A DNA stretch of 64,000 nucleotides, from the NCBI RefSeq assembly GCF_002744175.1, contig NZ_NKHF01000008.1, forward strand, positions 95,118 through 159,117, written 5' to 3'. Source of the DNA: Pseudoalteromonas piscicida (GTDB taxonomy: Bacteria > Pseudomonadota > Gammaproteobacteria > Enterobacterales > Alteromonadaceae). The position numbers were made by a program, and so were the translations under genes. The notes beneath the pieces were generated by a model. The model had not been told where the DNA came from. It did not search any database and saw only the letters and a program-made list of their open reading frames with translations. This document shows positions 18,831-29,362 of this stretch, one piece after another. Position 1 is the first letter of the stretch. Each line of letters starts with the position of its first letter.

Positions 18831-20933
18831 CTATTGTCCAACCGAGCTTACTATCTTAATTTGTCTTTCCTCTGGGACTTCTTGATATGACATCACTCGA
18901 AGACCTGGGATAGTATGTTTAACAAATCTCGACAGTACACTTCTCAACATACCTGAGGTTAACAAAATGGACGGCTCGCCTAGCATTTCTTGATTGTGAT
19001 GAGCTTCTCTTAATGATTCTTGAAGCCTCTCAGCTAAGCCAGGTTCAATGCCTGCCCCTTCGTCACCTGCGTTCTGAAGTGACTGATGCAACATCTGTTC
19101 CAACTCAGGCGCCAATGTTATGACAGGGATTTCTTCTTCACCTCCAACCGCGTCTTGAACTATCAATCTACGCAATGAAATTCGCACTGCAGCCGTTAGT
19201 ACATCAGGGTCTTGGCTACGTGGACCATACTCAACTAAAGTCTGTACAATCGAGCGCATATCTCGAATTGCGACCCCTTCGTTTAATAAGTTTTGTAGTA
19301 CTTTAACAACCGTTGTCAGTGGTAGAATATCGGGCACTAACCCTTCAACTAGTCTTGGATGGCTCTTAGCTAGCATATCTAATAAGTTTTGTACTTCTTC
19401 ATGACCCAGTAATAGTGAGGCATTGTTAGTTAATAGCTGACTAATATGAGTCGCAACGACAGTAGCAGCATCAACGACAGTGTAACCTAGTGAATGGGCT
19501 TCATCTTTTTGATCTGGCTTAATCCATACGGCATCTAAACCAAATGCTGGATCCTTAGTTTCCACTCCCTTAATCGGTCCAAACACCTGACCAGGGTTAA
19601 TAGCCAATTCATCACCATGTTTTAGCTCACCAGTACCAGAAGCAACGCCCATTAGCGTAATATTATAAGCATTAGGGTCTAATTCTAGATTATCGCGAAT
19701 GTGTACTGGTGGTACGAGGAAACCCAGTTCTTGTGAAAGTTTTTTACGCACGCCTTTGATACGGCTCAGCAATTCACCGCCCTGCGCCTGATCAACCAAT
19801 GGGATTAAGCGATAACCCACTTCTAGGCCAATGACATCAACAGGTTGTACGTCATCCCAGCCCAGCTCTTTTTGCTCTTGTTGTTGTCCGCCTTTTGCTG
19901 AAGGTCCGTTTGCGGCCTGCTCGGCTTTTTCTATTTCTGCCTTTTTCTTTTGTTGGCTGGTGTAATATGCGATATAACCCATCAATGTACCTAGCCCCAA
20001 AAAGGCAACATGTGGCATACCTGGTACTAACCCCATGGTAATAAGAATGCCTGACGCAATAGACAGCGACTTCTCGTTACCAAGTTGATTCTTGAACTGA
20101 TCGCCCATGTTGTGCGATTCATTTTGGCGTGTGACGACAATTGCAGTGCCGATTGAAAGCAGCAATGATGGGATTTGAGCCACAAGGCCATCACCTATTG
20201 TCAGCATGGTATATACTTCCATAGCGCGACCAAAGCTCAAGTCGTGCTGAATCATACCAACAAATAGGCCACCGATGATATTAATTGCAAGAATAACGAT
20301 ACCCGCAATTGCATCACCTTTAACGAATTTACTAGCACCATCCATCGAACCATAAAAGTCAGCTTCTCGGGTTACTTCGTCGCGGCGGTTTCTTGCTTCA
20401 TCTGCTGAAATAAAACCGGCATTCAAGTCTGCATCTATCGCCATTTGTTTACCCGGCATCGCATCGAGAGTAAAACGTGCCGATACTTCAGAAATACGGC
20501 CAGCACCTTTGGTGATTACCACAAAGTTGATGATAATAAGGATCAAGAAGACTACGAGACCAACAGCATAGTTTCCTCCGATCACCACGCTACCAAAAGC
20601 CTCAATTACTTTACCGGCGGCATCTCCACCATTATGCCCCTCAAGCAAAACGACCCGAGTACTCGCCACGTTTAGCGCCAGTCGCATGATAGTTGCAATG
20701 AGTAGTACAGCAGGGAACATTCCGAATTCTAGTGGCTTCATGGTGTAAACGGTAACCAGAAGCACAACAAGTGCCAGTGCAATATTAAAGGAAAACAAAA
20801 TGTCGAGTAAGAACGGTGGCAAAGGGAGAATAACCATGCCTAAGGCCGCTAATACCAATAAAGGCGTTCCCACCCCTTTGGCATATTCTTTTTTATCTCG
20901 ATTGAGTTGCTGTAAAACCGCTTTAAATTCCAT
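18831..20933 (-). CDS. flhA: FlhA, flagellar export gate protein
   Basis: 700 aa. The N-terminal half holds about eight membrane helices and the FHIPEP signature region (GRISEVSARFTLDAMPGKQM, around residues 145-165). The C-terminal half is the cytoplasmic nonameric ring domain that receives export cargo. It is the first gene of the flhA-flhF-flhG-fliA-che run and is preceded by a sigma-54-like site at 20971-20988. Confidence 0.96.
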   Translation of the reverse strand: MEFKAVLQQLNRDKKEYAKGVGTPLLVLAALGMVILPLPPFLLDILFSFNIALALVVLLVTVYTMKPLEFGMFPAVLLIATIMRLALNVASTRVVLLEGHNGGDAAGKVIEAFGSVVIGGNYAVGLVVFLILIIINFVVITKGAGRISEVSARFTLDAMPGKQMAIDADLNAGFISADEARNRRDEVTREADFYGSMDGASKFVKGDAIAGIVILAINIIGGLFVGMIQHDLSFGRAMEVYTMLTIGDGLVAQIPSLLLSIGTAIVVTRQNESHNMGDQFKNQLGNEKSLSIASGILITMGLVPGMPHVAFLGLGTLMGYIAYYTSQQKKKAEIEKAEQAANGPSAKGGQQQEQKELGWDDVQPVDVIGLEVGYRLIPLVDQAQGGELLSRIKGVRKKLSQELGFLVPPVHIRDNLELDPNAYNITLMGVASGTGELKHGDELAINPGQVFGPIKGVETKDPAFGLDAVWIKPDQKDEAHSLGYTVVDAATVVATHISQLLTNNASLLLGHEEVQNLLDMLAKSHPRLVEGLVPDILPLTTVVKVLQNLLNEGVAIRDMRSIVQTLVEYGPRSQDPDVLTAAVRISLRRLIVQDAVGGEEEIPVITLAPELEQMLHQSLQNAGDEGAGIEPGLAERLQESLREAHHNQEMLGEPSILLTSGMLRSVLSRFVKHTIPGLRVMSYQEVPEERQIKIVSSVGQ

Positions 20934-20970
20934 AACTTAACACTGGCAGAAAATTGACACAGCTATACTA

Positions 20971-20988
20971 TTGCAATATGCATTCCAA
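20971..20988 (-). promoter_or_regulatory. Candidate sigma-54 promoter of flhA
   Basis: On the minus strand the sequence reads TTGGAATGCATATTGCAA. GG and GC are separated by exactly ten bases, and the TTGC of the -12 element is perfect. It ends about 38 bases before the flhA ATG. This matches class II flagellar promoters driven by FlrA or FlrC. Seen by eye; transcription start not known. Confidence 0.65.
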
Positions 20989-21052
20989 AAAGGTGAGAAG
21001 GTATGATTTGTACTAAGGCCAGTGGTGATGTTAGTAGGTGATGTTGCACGCG

Positions 21053-22183
21053 CTAGTGTTTCAGATCATCCGGAATAGGTAAGTCTCGGCTTAATGCCGT
21101 TGGCCTTTTACCCTTGCCTTTTTGGAAACGATTAAGTTGAAATACATAGGCCAGTACTTGAGCTACTGCCGTAAAGAGTTGCTCAGGTATTTGGTCACCC
21201 ACCTCTGTTGTATGATAAAGAGAGCGTGTGAGTACTGGAGATTCAACAATGGGTACATCTCTGCCTTTGGCAATTTTCCTAATCTGCATCGCAAGTTCAT
21301 CAACCCCTTTAGCAAGCACTATTGGCGCACCGGCTCGCTCGGTATCATACTTTAATGCAACAGAGTAGTGAGTTGGGTTAGTTACCACGACATCGGCATC
21401 TGGTACATCCTGCATCATCCGCCGCTGAGACATCTCTCTTTGAGTACGACGGATCCGTGCTTTGATTTGCGGATCACCTTCAGAGTTTTTATACTCGTCT
21501 TTCACCTCTTGTAGCGTCATCTTCAACTGTTTGTGGTGATTATAGCTTTGATAAGGAGCATCAATTGCAGAGATGATTATCATGGTGCAGCTTAATGCCA
21601 AAAACATCCAAGCAATAATTTCTAACGCATGCTCAATGCTTGCGGGGATCTGCTCTATACTCAGGTGCAATATTTCATAGAAATAGATATTAATAAGCAG
21701 GATGGCAAATCCAGCCACCAATACAAATTTAAGAATGGATTTCAAAAGCTCAATGGCAGCTTGTGGGCCAAGCATACGCTTAACACCTTTCATTGGCGAC
21801 ATTTTACTGGCCTTCGGCGCTGCTGCTTGCCAAGAAAAATTAAAACCACCAAGCAAAGTGTTACCAACGATACCAGCTATTGCGATGATAAAAACAAACA
21901 TTGCCAATGGAAAGATTAATTCCGTCGCCACATCCCCCCACACCGCAAACATTTTTGTTGTGTCGTAGGTCTCATTACGATTAAGCGTCAGCATTCTGCC
22001 CATCACATTATAAAGCGCTTTACCTATGCCTGGACCATACATCAACAAAGCGATCGCCGAGAATAACAATACGAAAGTTGTACCTAATTCTTTTGATCGG
22101 GCCACCTGCCCCTTTTTCCTGGCATCACTGATCTTTTTACTCGTGGGTTCTTCCGTGCGTTCTTGACCTGAATCTTCTGCCAT
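21053..22183 (-). CDS. flhB: FlhB, export gate and substrate-specificity switch
   Basis: 376 aa. The basic N terminus with EEPTSKKISDARKKGQVARS is followed by four membrane helices, then the cytoplasmic domain with the autocleavage motif NPTH (VVVTNPTHYSVAL, around residue 270). Cleavage there, prompted by FliK, switches export from rod/hook to filament proteins. It lies ten bases after fliR. Confidence 0.96.
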   Translation of the reverse strand: MAEDSGQERTEEPTSKKISDARKKGQVARSKELGTTFVLLFSAIALLMYGPGIGKALYNVMGRMLTLNRNETYDTTKMFAVWGDVATELIFPLAMFVFIIAIAGIVGNTLLGGFNFSWQAAAPKASKMSPMKGVKRMLGPQAAIELLKSILKFVLVAGFAILLINIYFYEILHLSIEQIPASIEHALEIIAWMFLALSCTMIIISAIDAPYQSYNHHKQLKMTLQEVKDEYKNSEGDPQIKARIRRTQREMSQRRMMQDVPDADVVVTNPTHYSVALKYDTERAGAPIVLAKGVDELAMQIRKIAKGRDVPIVESPVLTRSLYHTTEVGDQIPEQLFTAVAQVLAYVFQLNRFQKGKGKRPTALSRDLPIPDDLKH

Positions 22184-22193
22184 TCAATCACTC

Positions 22194-22973
22194 CTACAAC
22201 GTGCAACCAATTAGGTCACACATTAACTCAGTCATCTTGAGCCATTGAAACTCAAATTGTGCTAAGAAGTTCCCAAGCGTCGCCCAAATAATAGTAAGTC
22301 CCGCAACTAGAGTGAATGCAAACCCCACCGAAAATATATTCATTTGCGGCGCGGCTCGAGTCATAATACCGAATGAAATATTGATCACTAGCATAGCAGT
22401 TAATGGTGCTAGGGCGAGCGCTAACGCTGTTGAAAACATCCACCCCCCCCAGTTTACGATACGCCAAAAGTTATCGACTGCCCACCAATCTCCCGCAATA
22501 GGAAAGCTCTTAAAGCTATACACCACCATTTGGATCATCATCAGATGACCATTAAACACAAAAAATAGTAACGTTGCCAAAATCAAATAAAACTGACCTA
22601 CCGCAGGGACACTTAACCCATTGGCGGGGTCAACAACCGAGGCGAAACCAAGTCCAGTTTGCATTGCAAGTATTTGGCCGGCGATTATAAAAGTATTTAA
22701 CAGAAGCTGAGAGGCTAAACCAATCGACACGCCGATTATCAGCTCTTGAATTACGACTAGTATCATAGAAAACGAAAACAGGTCGGTAAATTGTGACTTT
22801 GGCAAAACTGGGACGACAGCAAATGTGACAACAACAGCCAGTGCGAACTTAATACGTGCAGGCACGCTCTGAGCACCTAACCCCGCCATCACCATTATCA
22901 TCGAACTAATCCTCACCAATGGCAATAAAAAGTCACTGAGCCATTGTATGATTACCGCAAAGGTGAATTCCAT
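22194..22973 (-). CDS. fliR: FliR, flagellar export gate membrane protein
   Basis: 259 aa, a polytopic membrane protein with six or so helices (for example IKFALAVVVTFAVVPVLP), the usual length for FliR. With FliP and FliQ it forms the export channel at the centre of the MS ring. Two bases separate it from fliQ. Confidence 0.94.
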   Translation of the reverse strand: MEFTFAVIIQWLSDFLLPLVRISSMIMVMAGLGAQSVPARIKFALAVVVTFAVVPVLPKSQFTDLFSFSMILVVIQELIIGVSIGLASQLLLNTFIIAGQILAMQTGLGFASVVDPANGLSVPAVGQFYLILATLLFFVFNGHLMMIQMVVYSFKSFPIAGDWWAVDNFWRIVNWGGWMFSTALALALAPLTAMLVINISFGIMTRAAPQMNIFSVGFAFTLVAGLTIIWATLGNFLAQFEFQWLKMTELMCDLIGCTL

Positions 22974-22975
22974 GG

Positions 22976-23245
22976 TTAACCTGCAATTTCAGGAATACGC
23001 ATCACTATCGAAGTGAAATAGTCCATCAGCTCTTGAGTTAGCCAATGCCCACCAACAATCAGCGCTAAAATCGTAATAATTAAACGTGGCAGAAAGCTTA
23101 ACGTTTGTTCATTGATGGAGGTCGCGGCTTGAAACACGGCCACAACAAGGCCAATAAGAAGCCCTGGAACCACAATAGCAGCTACTAGCTTAATGACTAA
23201 AAAAAGTGCATCACTTAGTATATCGACAAAAACTTCTGGTTCCAC
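22976..23245 (-). CDS. fliQ: FliQ, flagellar export gate membrane protein
   Basis: 89 aa with two long hydrophobic helices, exactly the family length when started at the GTG at 23245, one base after the fliP stop and following a GGGAG ribosome site. An ATG-led reading to 23302 would add 19 residues inside fliP and is rejected. The start VEPEVFVDILSDALF is typical of FliQ. Confidence 0.95.
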   Translation of the reverse strand: MEPEVFVDILSDALFLVIKLVAAIVVPGLLIGLVVAVFQAATSINEQTLSFLPRLIITILALIVGGHWLTQELMDYFTSIVMRIPEIAG

Positions 23246-23246
23246 A

Positions 23247-23984
23247 TCACACTCCCAACCCAAAGCTTCTGGCAAGCGTCCCCATGACGAGCCCCCAGCC
23301 ATCGACGAGAACGAATAACATTATCTTAAACGGTAGAGACACAATCATGGGCGATAGCATCATCATACCCATCGCCATTAAGACACTGGCAACCACCAAA
23401 TCAACTATCAAAAATGGAATAAAGAACATAAAGCCAATAATAAAAGCGGTTTGAAGCTCTGAAGTTACAAATGCAGGAATAATGACAATAAAAGGAGTGT
23501 CCTCTGGACTATCCAACTTGTCATACCCGGCGATTTTGGCAAATGTTTCTAGGTCTTTAATCCGAGTTTGTGACAGCATAAATGCTTTCATCGGCTCTTT
23601 TGCACGCTCCAGCGCCTGAATGGAGGTCAGTTCCTCTTTAATATAAGGTTGTACAGCTTGATCGTTAATTTGGGAAAAGATTGGCGCCATAATGAATAAA
23701 GTTAAAAATAACGATAAGCCAAGTAGAATTTGATTTGATGGTGACTGCTGCAACCCTATTGCTTGTCTTAAGATTGCTAGAACAACGATAATACGCGTAA
23801 ACGAAGTCATCATTATCACCGCCGCTGGAATAAAACTCAGCGCCGTCATGATGGCTAAGACTTGGAGTGTTACCGAATATTCCTGTGAGCCGTCTGGATT
23901 GGTAGTGACATTAATAGCTTCAATGCCCTCAGCAGAAGCTATACCTGAAAATAGTAATAAACAGAGTGTCAGCAATCTAATCAT
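23247..23984 (-). CDS. fliP: FliP, flagellar export gate membrane protein
   Basis: 245 aa with a cleavable signal peptide ([20 protein letters not shown]) and the conserved FliP regions [20 protein letters not shown] and [14 protein letters not shown]. It builds the pentameric core of the export gate with FliQ and FliR. It overlaps fliO by four bases. Confidence 0.96.
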   Translation of the reverse strand: MIRLLTLCLLLFSGIASAEGIEAINVTTNPDGSQEYSVTLQVLAIMTALSFIPAAVIMMTSFTRIIVVLAILRQAIGLQQSPSNQILLGLSLFLTLFIMAPIFSQINDQAVQPYIKEELTSIQALERAKEPMKAFMLSQTRIKDLETFAKIAGYDKLDSPEDTPFIVIIPAFVTSELQTAFIIGFMFFIPFLIVDLVVASVLMAMGMMMLSPMIVSLPFKIMLFVLVDGWGLVMGTLARSFGLGV

Positions 23985-24436
23985 GGCTTTTCTTTTTTGT
24001 TGTTATCGACTGCTCGCCCTTTACCCGCTAAAAACTTTTGTAGTTCATTAGCAAACGGACTCTGATCCACATTGGCAAGCGGCGTCTCTAGTTGATATAA
24101 ATAATTGATATTATTTGGCGTTACCCCAAGAAGGTGGTGCTTGTTATCCAGTTCAATCACGAGCAGACGCTCTTTTGTCCCAAGTGAAATACTGCGGATC
24201 ACTTTAAAATCTTTTTGATTAACTATGCTTGGATTTAATCGCTTCAGTACAAATGCCAGCCCTAGGATCAATAGGATAACTAAAACCAATGAGAGCCCCA
24301 TAGAAAGGAGCTCTGAGCTTAACCCTGCCGTGCCAGCCCCCACTGACGATTTCGTCATTGAGCCTGCAGGCGTCGCAAAAGCAGGCATCGATAAGGCTGC
24401 CATTGCGCACATCGCTAAGTACCAACCCCGTTGCAT
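23981..24436 (-). CDS. fliO: FliO, flagellar export gate assembly protein
   Basis: 151 aa. An N-terminal hydrophobic segment is followed by a second membrane helix ([20 protein letters not shown]) and a cytoplasmic domain with [20 protein letters not shown], the FliO pattern. It helps stabilise FliP. Start overlaps fliN by one base. Confidence 0.92.
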   Translation of the reverse strand: MQRGWYLAMCAMAALSMPAFATPAGSMTKSSVGAGTAGLSSELLSMGLSLVLVILLILGLAFVLKRLNPSIVNQKDFKVIRSISLGTKERLLVIELDNKHHLLGVTPNNINYLYQLETPLANVDQSPFANELQKFLAGKGRAVDNNKKEKP

Positions 24437-24834
24437 TAACGTAACTTTTTAATACGCTCAACTTGACTGATCACGTCTGTTAAGCGGATACCAAACTTAT
24501 CGTTAACTACAACGACTTCCCCGTGCGCAATCAGTGTGCCATTGACTAACACATCGAGTGGTTCACCCGCAACGCGGTCAAGTTCAACAACAGAGCCTTG
24601 GTTTAGCTGAAGTAAGTTACGAATATTGATTTTAGAGCGGCCCACTTCCATCGAAATCGTAACCGGAATGTCTAAAATAGTATCGAGTTTTCGCTTTTCA
24701 TCGGACGATAATGCAGGCGCTGAATCTTTGAGTTCATCTAACTCTGCAACTTCTGGCTCTCCGCCATTTTCTGAACCCTCGGCCTCAGCTAATGCTGCCG
24801 CCCATTCGTCCATAGTATCTTGATCATCGCTCAT
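24436..24834 (-). CDS. fliN: FliN, flagellar C-ring switch protein
   Basis: 132 aa. An acidic N-terminal extension is followed by the SpoA/SURF1 domain (ILDIPVTISMEVGRSKINIR and VNDKFGIRLTDVIS). It forms the base of the C ring with FliM and also docks FliH during export. It is 74 bases downstream of fliM. Confidence 0.95.
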   Translation of the reverse strand: MSDDQDTMDEWAAALAEAEGSENGGEPEVAELDELKDSAPALSSDEKRKLDTILDIPVTISMEVGRSKINIRNLLQLNQGSVVELDRVAGEPLDVLVNGTLIAHGEVVVVNDKFGIRLTDVISQVERIKKLR

Positions 24835-24908
24835 TGGATTACTACCTGATTAAGTTAATTTGTTGTCCACAATTGGCGTTACTATCATAATAAAATATCA
24901 TTTCGTCA

Positions 24909-26003
24909 CTACCAATCTAAATCCACACCCTCTGACAGGTGAAGATCTTCCTCTAATTCCGCCAACTCAGCATCTGAATCGAGCTTCTTACCACCTTTGG
25001 TAAACACATGAAGTTCAGACTTAACTGATTCTGGACGTTTAATCTTTTCACTGATCTGCAAGGCAACATTGTCACGAGAGCGCCCCATTTTCGCTCTAAA
25101 GGTCGGCAACTCTTCGACAAAAACCGTCACATGCTCTGGCATTTCGACGGGGATCACATCTCCAGCTTGCAACTTCATAACCTGCTCAAGAGATAAGTCC
25201 ACTTCGAGCAGCTGTGATGAAATCTCCACTTCTACATCCATAATTTCATCGCGCAGCGCTTTACTCCAGCGCAAATCAGTATCTTCTGTATCGGATTGAA
25301 CACCTGCATCGAGTAATTCTCGAATAGGTTCTAGCATTGAGTAAGGTAGTGAAATGTGGAAATCACCGCCACCACCATCTAATTCAATATGGAAAGAGCT
25401 TATTACTACCACTTCGGTTGGCGACACAATATTCGCCATTGCAGGGTTCACTTCGGAGTCCAGATATTCAAACGATACATCCATTACCGGCGCCCAAGCT
25501 TCTTTATAATCTTCAAAGATTATTTTAAGTAGCATTTGCACAATTCGACGCTCAGTAGGTGTAAACTCTCGCCCCTCAATTTTAGCGTGATAACGGCCAT
25601 CACCACCAAAGAAGTTGTCCACAAGAATAAATACGAGGCGTGCTTCCATGGTAATAAGCCCCGTGCCTTTAAGCGGTCTAAATCGCACCATGTTTAAGCT
25701 GGTTGGCACAAACAAAGTGTGAATATATTCACCAAATTTAAGCATTTGTACGCCGTTGATCGACACTTCAGCTGTACGACGCATCATATTGAACAGACTG
25801 ATCCGCATATGTCGGGCGAAACGCTCATTAACGATCTCAAGCGTTGGCATTCGCCCACGAACGATGCGGTCTTGTGAAGAGAAATCATATTGCAGGGCAC
25901 CAGTGCCCTCCCCCTCTTCACCATCGGCAATTTCGTCTTCTTCGACTTCATCTACACCATGGAGTAGCGCGTCAATTTCGTCTTGGGATAATAAGTCGCT
26001 CAC
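24909..26003 (-). CDS. fliM: FliM, flagellar motor switch protein
   Basis: 364 aa. The N-terminal CheY-binding peptide is LLSQDEIDALLHG (residues 4-16), then an acidic linker, the CheC-like middle domain and a C-terminal SpoA domain. It receives CheY-P and sets rotation direction. The peptide closely resembles the CheZ C terminus and the CheA linker repeats in this window. Confidence 0.96.
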   Translation of the reverse strand: MSDLLSQDEIDALLHGVDEVEEDEIADGEEGEGTGALQYDFSSQDRIVRGRMPTLEIVNERFARHMRISLFNMMRRTAEVSINGVQMLKFGEYIHTLFVPTSLNMVRFRPLKGTGLITMEARLVFILVDNFFGGDGRYHAKIEGREFTPTERRIVQMLLKIIFEDYKEAWAPVMDVSFEYLDSEVNPAMANIVSPTEVVVISSFHIELDGGGGDFHISLPYSMLEPIRELLDAGVQSDTEDTDLRWSKALRDEIMDVEVEISSQLLEVDLSLEQVMKLQAGDVIPVEMPEHVTVFVEELPTFRAKMGRSRDNVALQISEKIKRPESVKSELHVFTKGGKKLDSDAELAELEEDLHLSEGVDLDW

Positions 26004-26013
26004 AAATACTACC

Positions 26014-26538
26014 TTATTGCATCACGAAGCCAGTAAACAGCACTCGCTCGATTACTTTACTACCTTCAACCCCTTCCATAGCAGCTTGAACTTTATCAAG
26101 TGCAGTTAACCTTAGGGTTTCTTTTCCTGCACTGGTACTTAGCTCATCTGCAGTTGTTGTCGAAAACACGCTTAGTAAGGTGCCTTCGATTAAAGGTATA
26201 TGTTTCTTTGCAATTTCCTCATTAACGTCACCTCGCACTAATAGCTGTACTTTAATTTGCACAATTCTGTCTCTACTAGCGCCTGGGACATTAAATACGA
26301 ACGGTCTTGGCATCGCGACATACAGCGCACTGCCAATTTGCGCTGAATTCCCCTGCTCAGCTCTTACCTCACTTGCAGTGGTTTCTTCTGCCAGCGACTC
26401 TTCTGGTGCATCTGAACCTGAAAACAAGAAAAATCCAGCTACGCCACCTAACACTATGACAACAGCAGCGATAATTATTATCAGCTTTTTCTTAGAGCCA
26501 CCTGTTTCTTCTATTTCTAAGTCGGTTTCTTCAGCCAT
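26014..26538 (-). CDS. fliL: FliL, basal-body associated membrane protein
   Basis: 174 aa. A charged cytoplasmic N terminus, one transmembrane helix (LIIIIAAVVIVLGGVAGFFL), a Glu/Ser/Ala-rich linker and a periplasmic stomatin-like domain ending in ERVLFTGFVMQ. It supports stator function. Ten bases separate it from fliM. Confidence 0.93.
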   Translation of the reverse strand: MAEETDLEIEETGGSKKKLIIIIAAVVIVLGGVAGFFLFSGSDAPEESLAEETTASEVRAEQGNSAQIGSALYVAMPRPFVFNVPGASRDRIVQIKVQLLVRGDVNEEIAKKHIPLIEGTLLSVFSTTTADELSTSAGKETLRLTALDKVQAAMEGVEGSKVIERVLFTGFVMQ

Positions 26539-26581
26539 AGCAAGCCCTTATATTCTTTATTATCTACAATAATAGCAGGTG

Positions 26582-28773
26582 TTAGGCATAGTAATCTATT
26601 GCAGAATCAGTATTTCTCTTTTGCGTTGTACTAGAACCATTAGAAATCTCTTCTTCATCCCCTTGAGCTAGCTGTCCGCCTTGGTTTCCAGCTCCCCCTT
26701 GAGAGTCAGATTCAGCATCACTTTGTTGCTGATGCGATATTTGACTGTCACCTAGCTCGATCCCCTGCTCAGCTAACATTTCTCTTAATCGAGGCATAGA
26801 TTGTTCTAACAACTCTTTAGCCTGCTGATTCTGTACGACAATGTTCACTTGGGCTTGCTCAGCATCGCTTTTTATGCGGATCTGCATTGCACCAAGCTCT
26901 GGTGGATCTAACCGTATTTCCGCCTCTTTATTATTTAAGTTCAACATCATACCAACTCGTTGGTGCAGCTCTTTTGCAGCATCTTGACGAGCAATATTAA
27001 TCGCTTGCTGGAGATGAGGATCCACAGCTTGTTTTGCCTGCGCTGCTGTATTAGTTGTTGATTGTGACTGCTGTACTTGCTGTACTTCTTTCAGAGTTTG
27101 ATTTAGTGACGTGTCATCCTGCTGTACAGCATTAAGCGTACTAACTTCAGGCTTGGCGGTATTCGGTGTTACAACAGCAGATTGTTGGCGCTCCACTTTC
27201 ACGGTTTCTTTTGCCATACTCGCTTCTGCTTGCGCTAATTTGCCAAGCTCTTTGTCTGTTAGCTCTTCACTAGCTTGTTTCTCAATATTGGCTTTTTCCG
27301 CTAGCGCCTTTTGTTCGTTATCTGAAGGAGGTTGCTCTACCTTTTTTTCCTTCATTTCGACCGTTGACGTTGGTGTTGACTTAGCGGGTGCTTCTTTGGG
27401 CTCAGCATTAGCCGGTACATTGGATAAATTGACCGTTTTCACATCGGATTTAACCTCGGAAGTCATCGACTCTGACTCATCAGTGCCGACCACTGCCTCA
27501 GCCTGAGTCGTCATCTTGAATTGACTCAAACTCGTCATATCCATGCCTTTGCCAATGAGTTGCGCTACTGCTTTTTGCACACTAGGTGATGCATCAAAGA
27601 TATCCAACTTACCAGCCATCACCGCTTTTAGCTCCTGTTGTTGGGGAACCGTTAATTTTTCAACAACCGTTTGTACATCAGTGACATTTTTAACTGTAGA
27701 TGGCTGTTTGTCAGGATTCATTTTGGCGTCAACCGGTGTATTGGCTGGACCTTCAGCTTTGACCTGCTGAGCAGCTTTGCTTTGGTTAGCGACAGCTATT
27801 TCAGGTTGTGGCTTCGCTGTTAACTTAGCGTCTTGGTGCTCTGCCACCGCTATTTTATCAGCCTCTCTTGCCTTACTTGGCTGATCTGAAATGGTTTTAG
27901 GCTCTGTCGTAGCCGTCTTCGCTACTTGCTCTGTAGTTTTATTACTCTGCTCCGCGGTTTGACGTTGCTTCATGTCCATCACAATCTGGTCTGCATCGCC
28001 TTCCGATTTGTTATCCAATGGAGGCGACGGCACCGTTTGCGCATTGCCAAGCTTAGACTTTACGTCTTGTTTTTCTGATGTTACACCTTGTTGATCAAAC
28101 GATTTTACGGGTTGCTCAACTTCAGTACCTGATTTAGAAGGAGTTTGTTTAACCTTTTCTTCCTCAGCCGAAGATAACTTAACCGTTACGGTGTTTTCCG
28201 CTTCCTTACTTAATTGATCAGATTTTCCCGTTTTTAAACCTGTTTCTGACAGGTTTTGATCTTCAGCTTGCTCTCCTTTGGCGAGCGCAGGACCAACTTC
28301 CGCTTCAGCAGCATCAACTAGCGCCTCTTTTACCGACTGCGCTATCACACTGGGGCCTTGAGATAGAGAAGTGTCTTGCTTCTTCGAGGCTGTGATTTGG
28401 GCATAAAGATCGTTATCTGGGGTATCAGGATCGGCCCATCCATAGTCACTAAAGTGTTCCCATTATGACCTGCAGGTAAAGGCTCCGCTTGTTTTGGGTT
28501 TTGGGGAGAACCGTCCGTTTCCGACTCAGCTCCATTCAACTCAGGGCTATCGCCCTCACTATGCTCAGTAATAAGTTGATTTTCAGCAGTACCAGTCTCT
28601 TTTGCAGCGACGTCTTTGTGCTTTGCATCATGCTCTTGCTGAGCAAGTTCGGCCATAAGAGCACTAAACCCAGTCCCGCTTTCTTTACCCTCAGCGTCCA
28701 TCTCTTGGGCTTTTTCTTTAACCTCAACCTCATTGCTGCCACGTTGCAGCATGGATGCAAGCATTAAATTCAT
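26582..28773 (-). pseudogene. fliK: FliK, hook-length control protein, broken by a one-base deletion
   Basis: The N-terminal frame (ATG at 28773, MNLMLASMLQRG) runs to 28345 and ends in unrelated residues. A second frame carries the Gln/Lys/Ala/Val-rich middle and the C-terminal switch domain (RLDPPELGAMQIRIKSDAEQ), ending at 26582. Adding one T near 28438 joins them as VTMDWADPDTPDNDLYAQIT, giving about 730 aa. FliK measures hook length and triggers FlhB. It follows fliJ, with a sigma-54-like site upstream. Confidence 0.87.
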
Positions 28774-28896
28774 CTTGAAACTACCTCTATCAGTGGCAAT
28801 GTGCTGCCGCTATAGTCCAACTGAAAAAGTTAATATATTGAAATATTGAAACTTTCTCGAAAAGGCTACACAAATAAAAACTTACTAAACCAATTA

Positions 28897-28914
28897 CTGC
28901 ATATTTCGCGCCAA
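28897..28914 (-). promoter_or_regulatory. Candidate sigma-54 promoter of fliK-fliR/flhB
   Basis: The minus strand reads TTGGCGCGAAATATGCAG, with GG and GC ten bases apart and a TGGCGCG -24 element close to consensus TGGCACG. It overlaps the stop of fliJ and leaves a leader of roughly 110 bases before the fliK ATG. Seen by eye. Confidence 0.55.
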
Positions 28915-28915
28915 T

Positions 28916-29362
28916 CTACCAAGCGTGTTCTCTGCGAACAAATTGGTTAGTGGCAAACTCGTCCAACATTTTTTGCTCAGCTTTAGCAAGCTTTTGTTGC
29001 TTTGCTAGTGCTTGTTTCTCAATTAGCTTTTCGATAGCCTTGGTTTTAGCCTGTTGCGCTAGCCACAATTTACGGCGTTGCTCAACTACCTGTTTAGCGG
29101 TATTTACAGTCTTTGATTGCTGTTCAATGGCCTGCTCAATCTTATTGATAAAGTTATGGTATTGATTAAAACCACCACTCGAAAGACCTGCTTGCGCCTT
29201 GCTATGAAGCTGAGTACTGTACTCCAAACGAAAATCGTTAAGTCCAAGCAAGCGCTGTTCATTTGTGGCAAGGTGTTGCTGTGCTTGAATAAAGTTCATC
29301 CGCAGATTATCTTCTTTGTCTTTTTCAAGCTTTAGTAGTAGCGTCAGTTTGTTATTTGCCAT
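28916..29362 (-). CDS. fliJ: FliJ, export chaperone/ATPase stalk protein
   Basis: 148 aa, almost entirely coiled coil rich in Lys, Glu, Gln and Ala, as FliJ is. It sits in the centre of the FliI hexamer and links it to FlhA. It starts on the last base of fliI. No distinctive motif; the call rests on size, coiled coil and position. Confidence 0.92.
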   Translation of the reverse strand: MANNKLTLLLKLEKDKEDNLRMNFIQAQQHLATNEQRLLGLNDFRLEYSTQLHSKAQAGLSSGGFNQYHNFINKIEQAIEQQSKTVNTAKQVVEQRRKLWLAQQAKTKAIEKLIEKQALAKQQKLAKAEQKMLDEFATNQFVRREHAW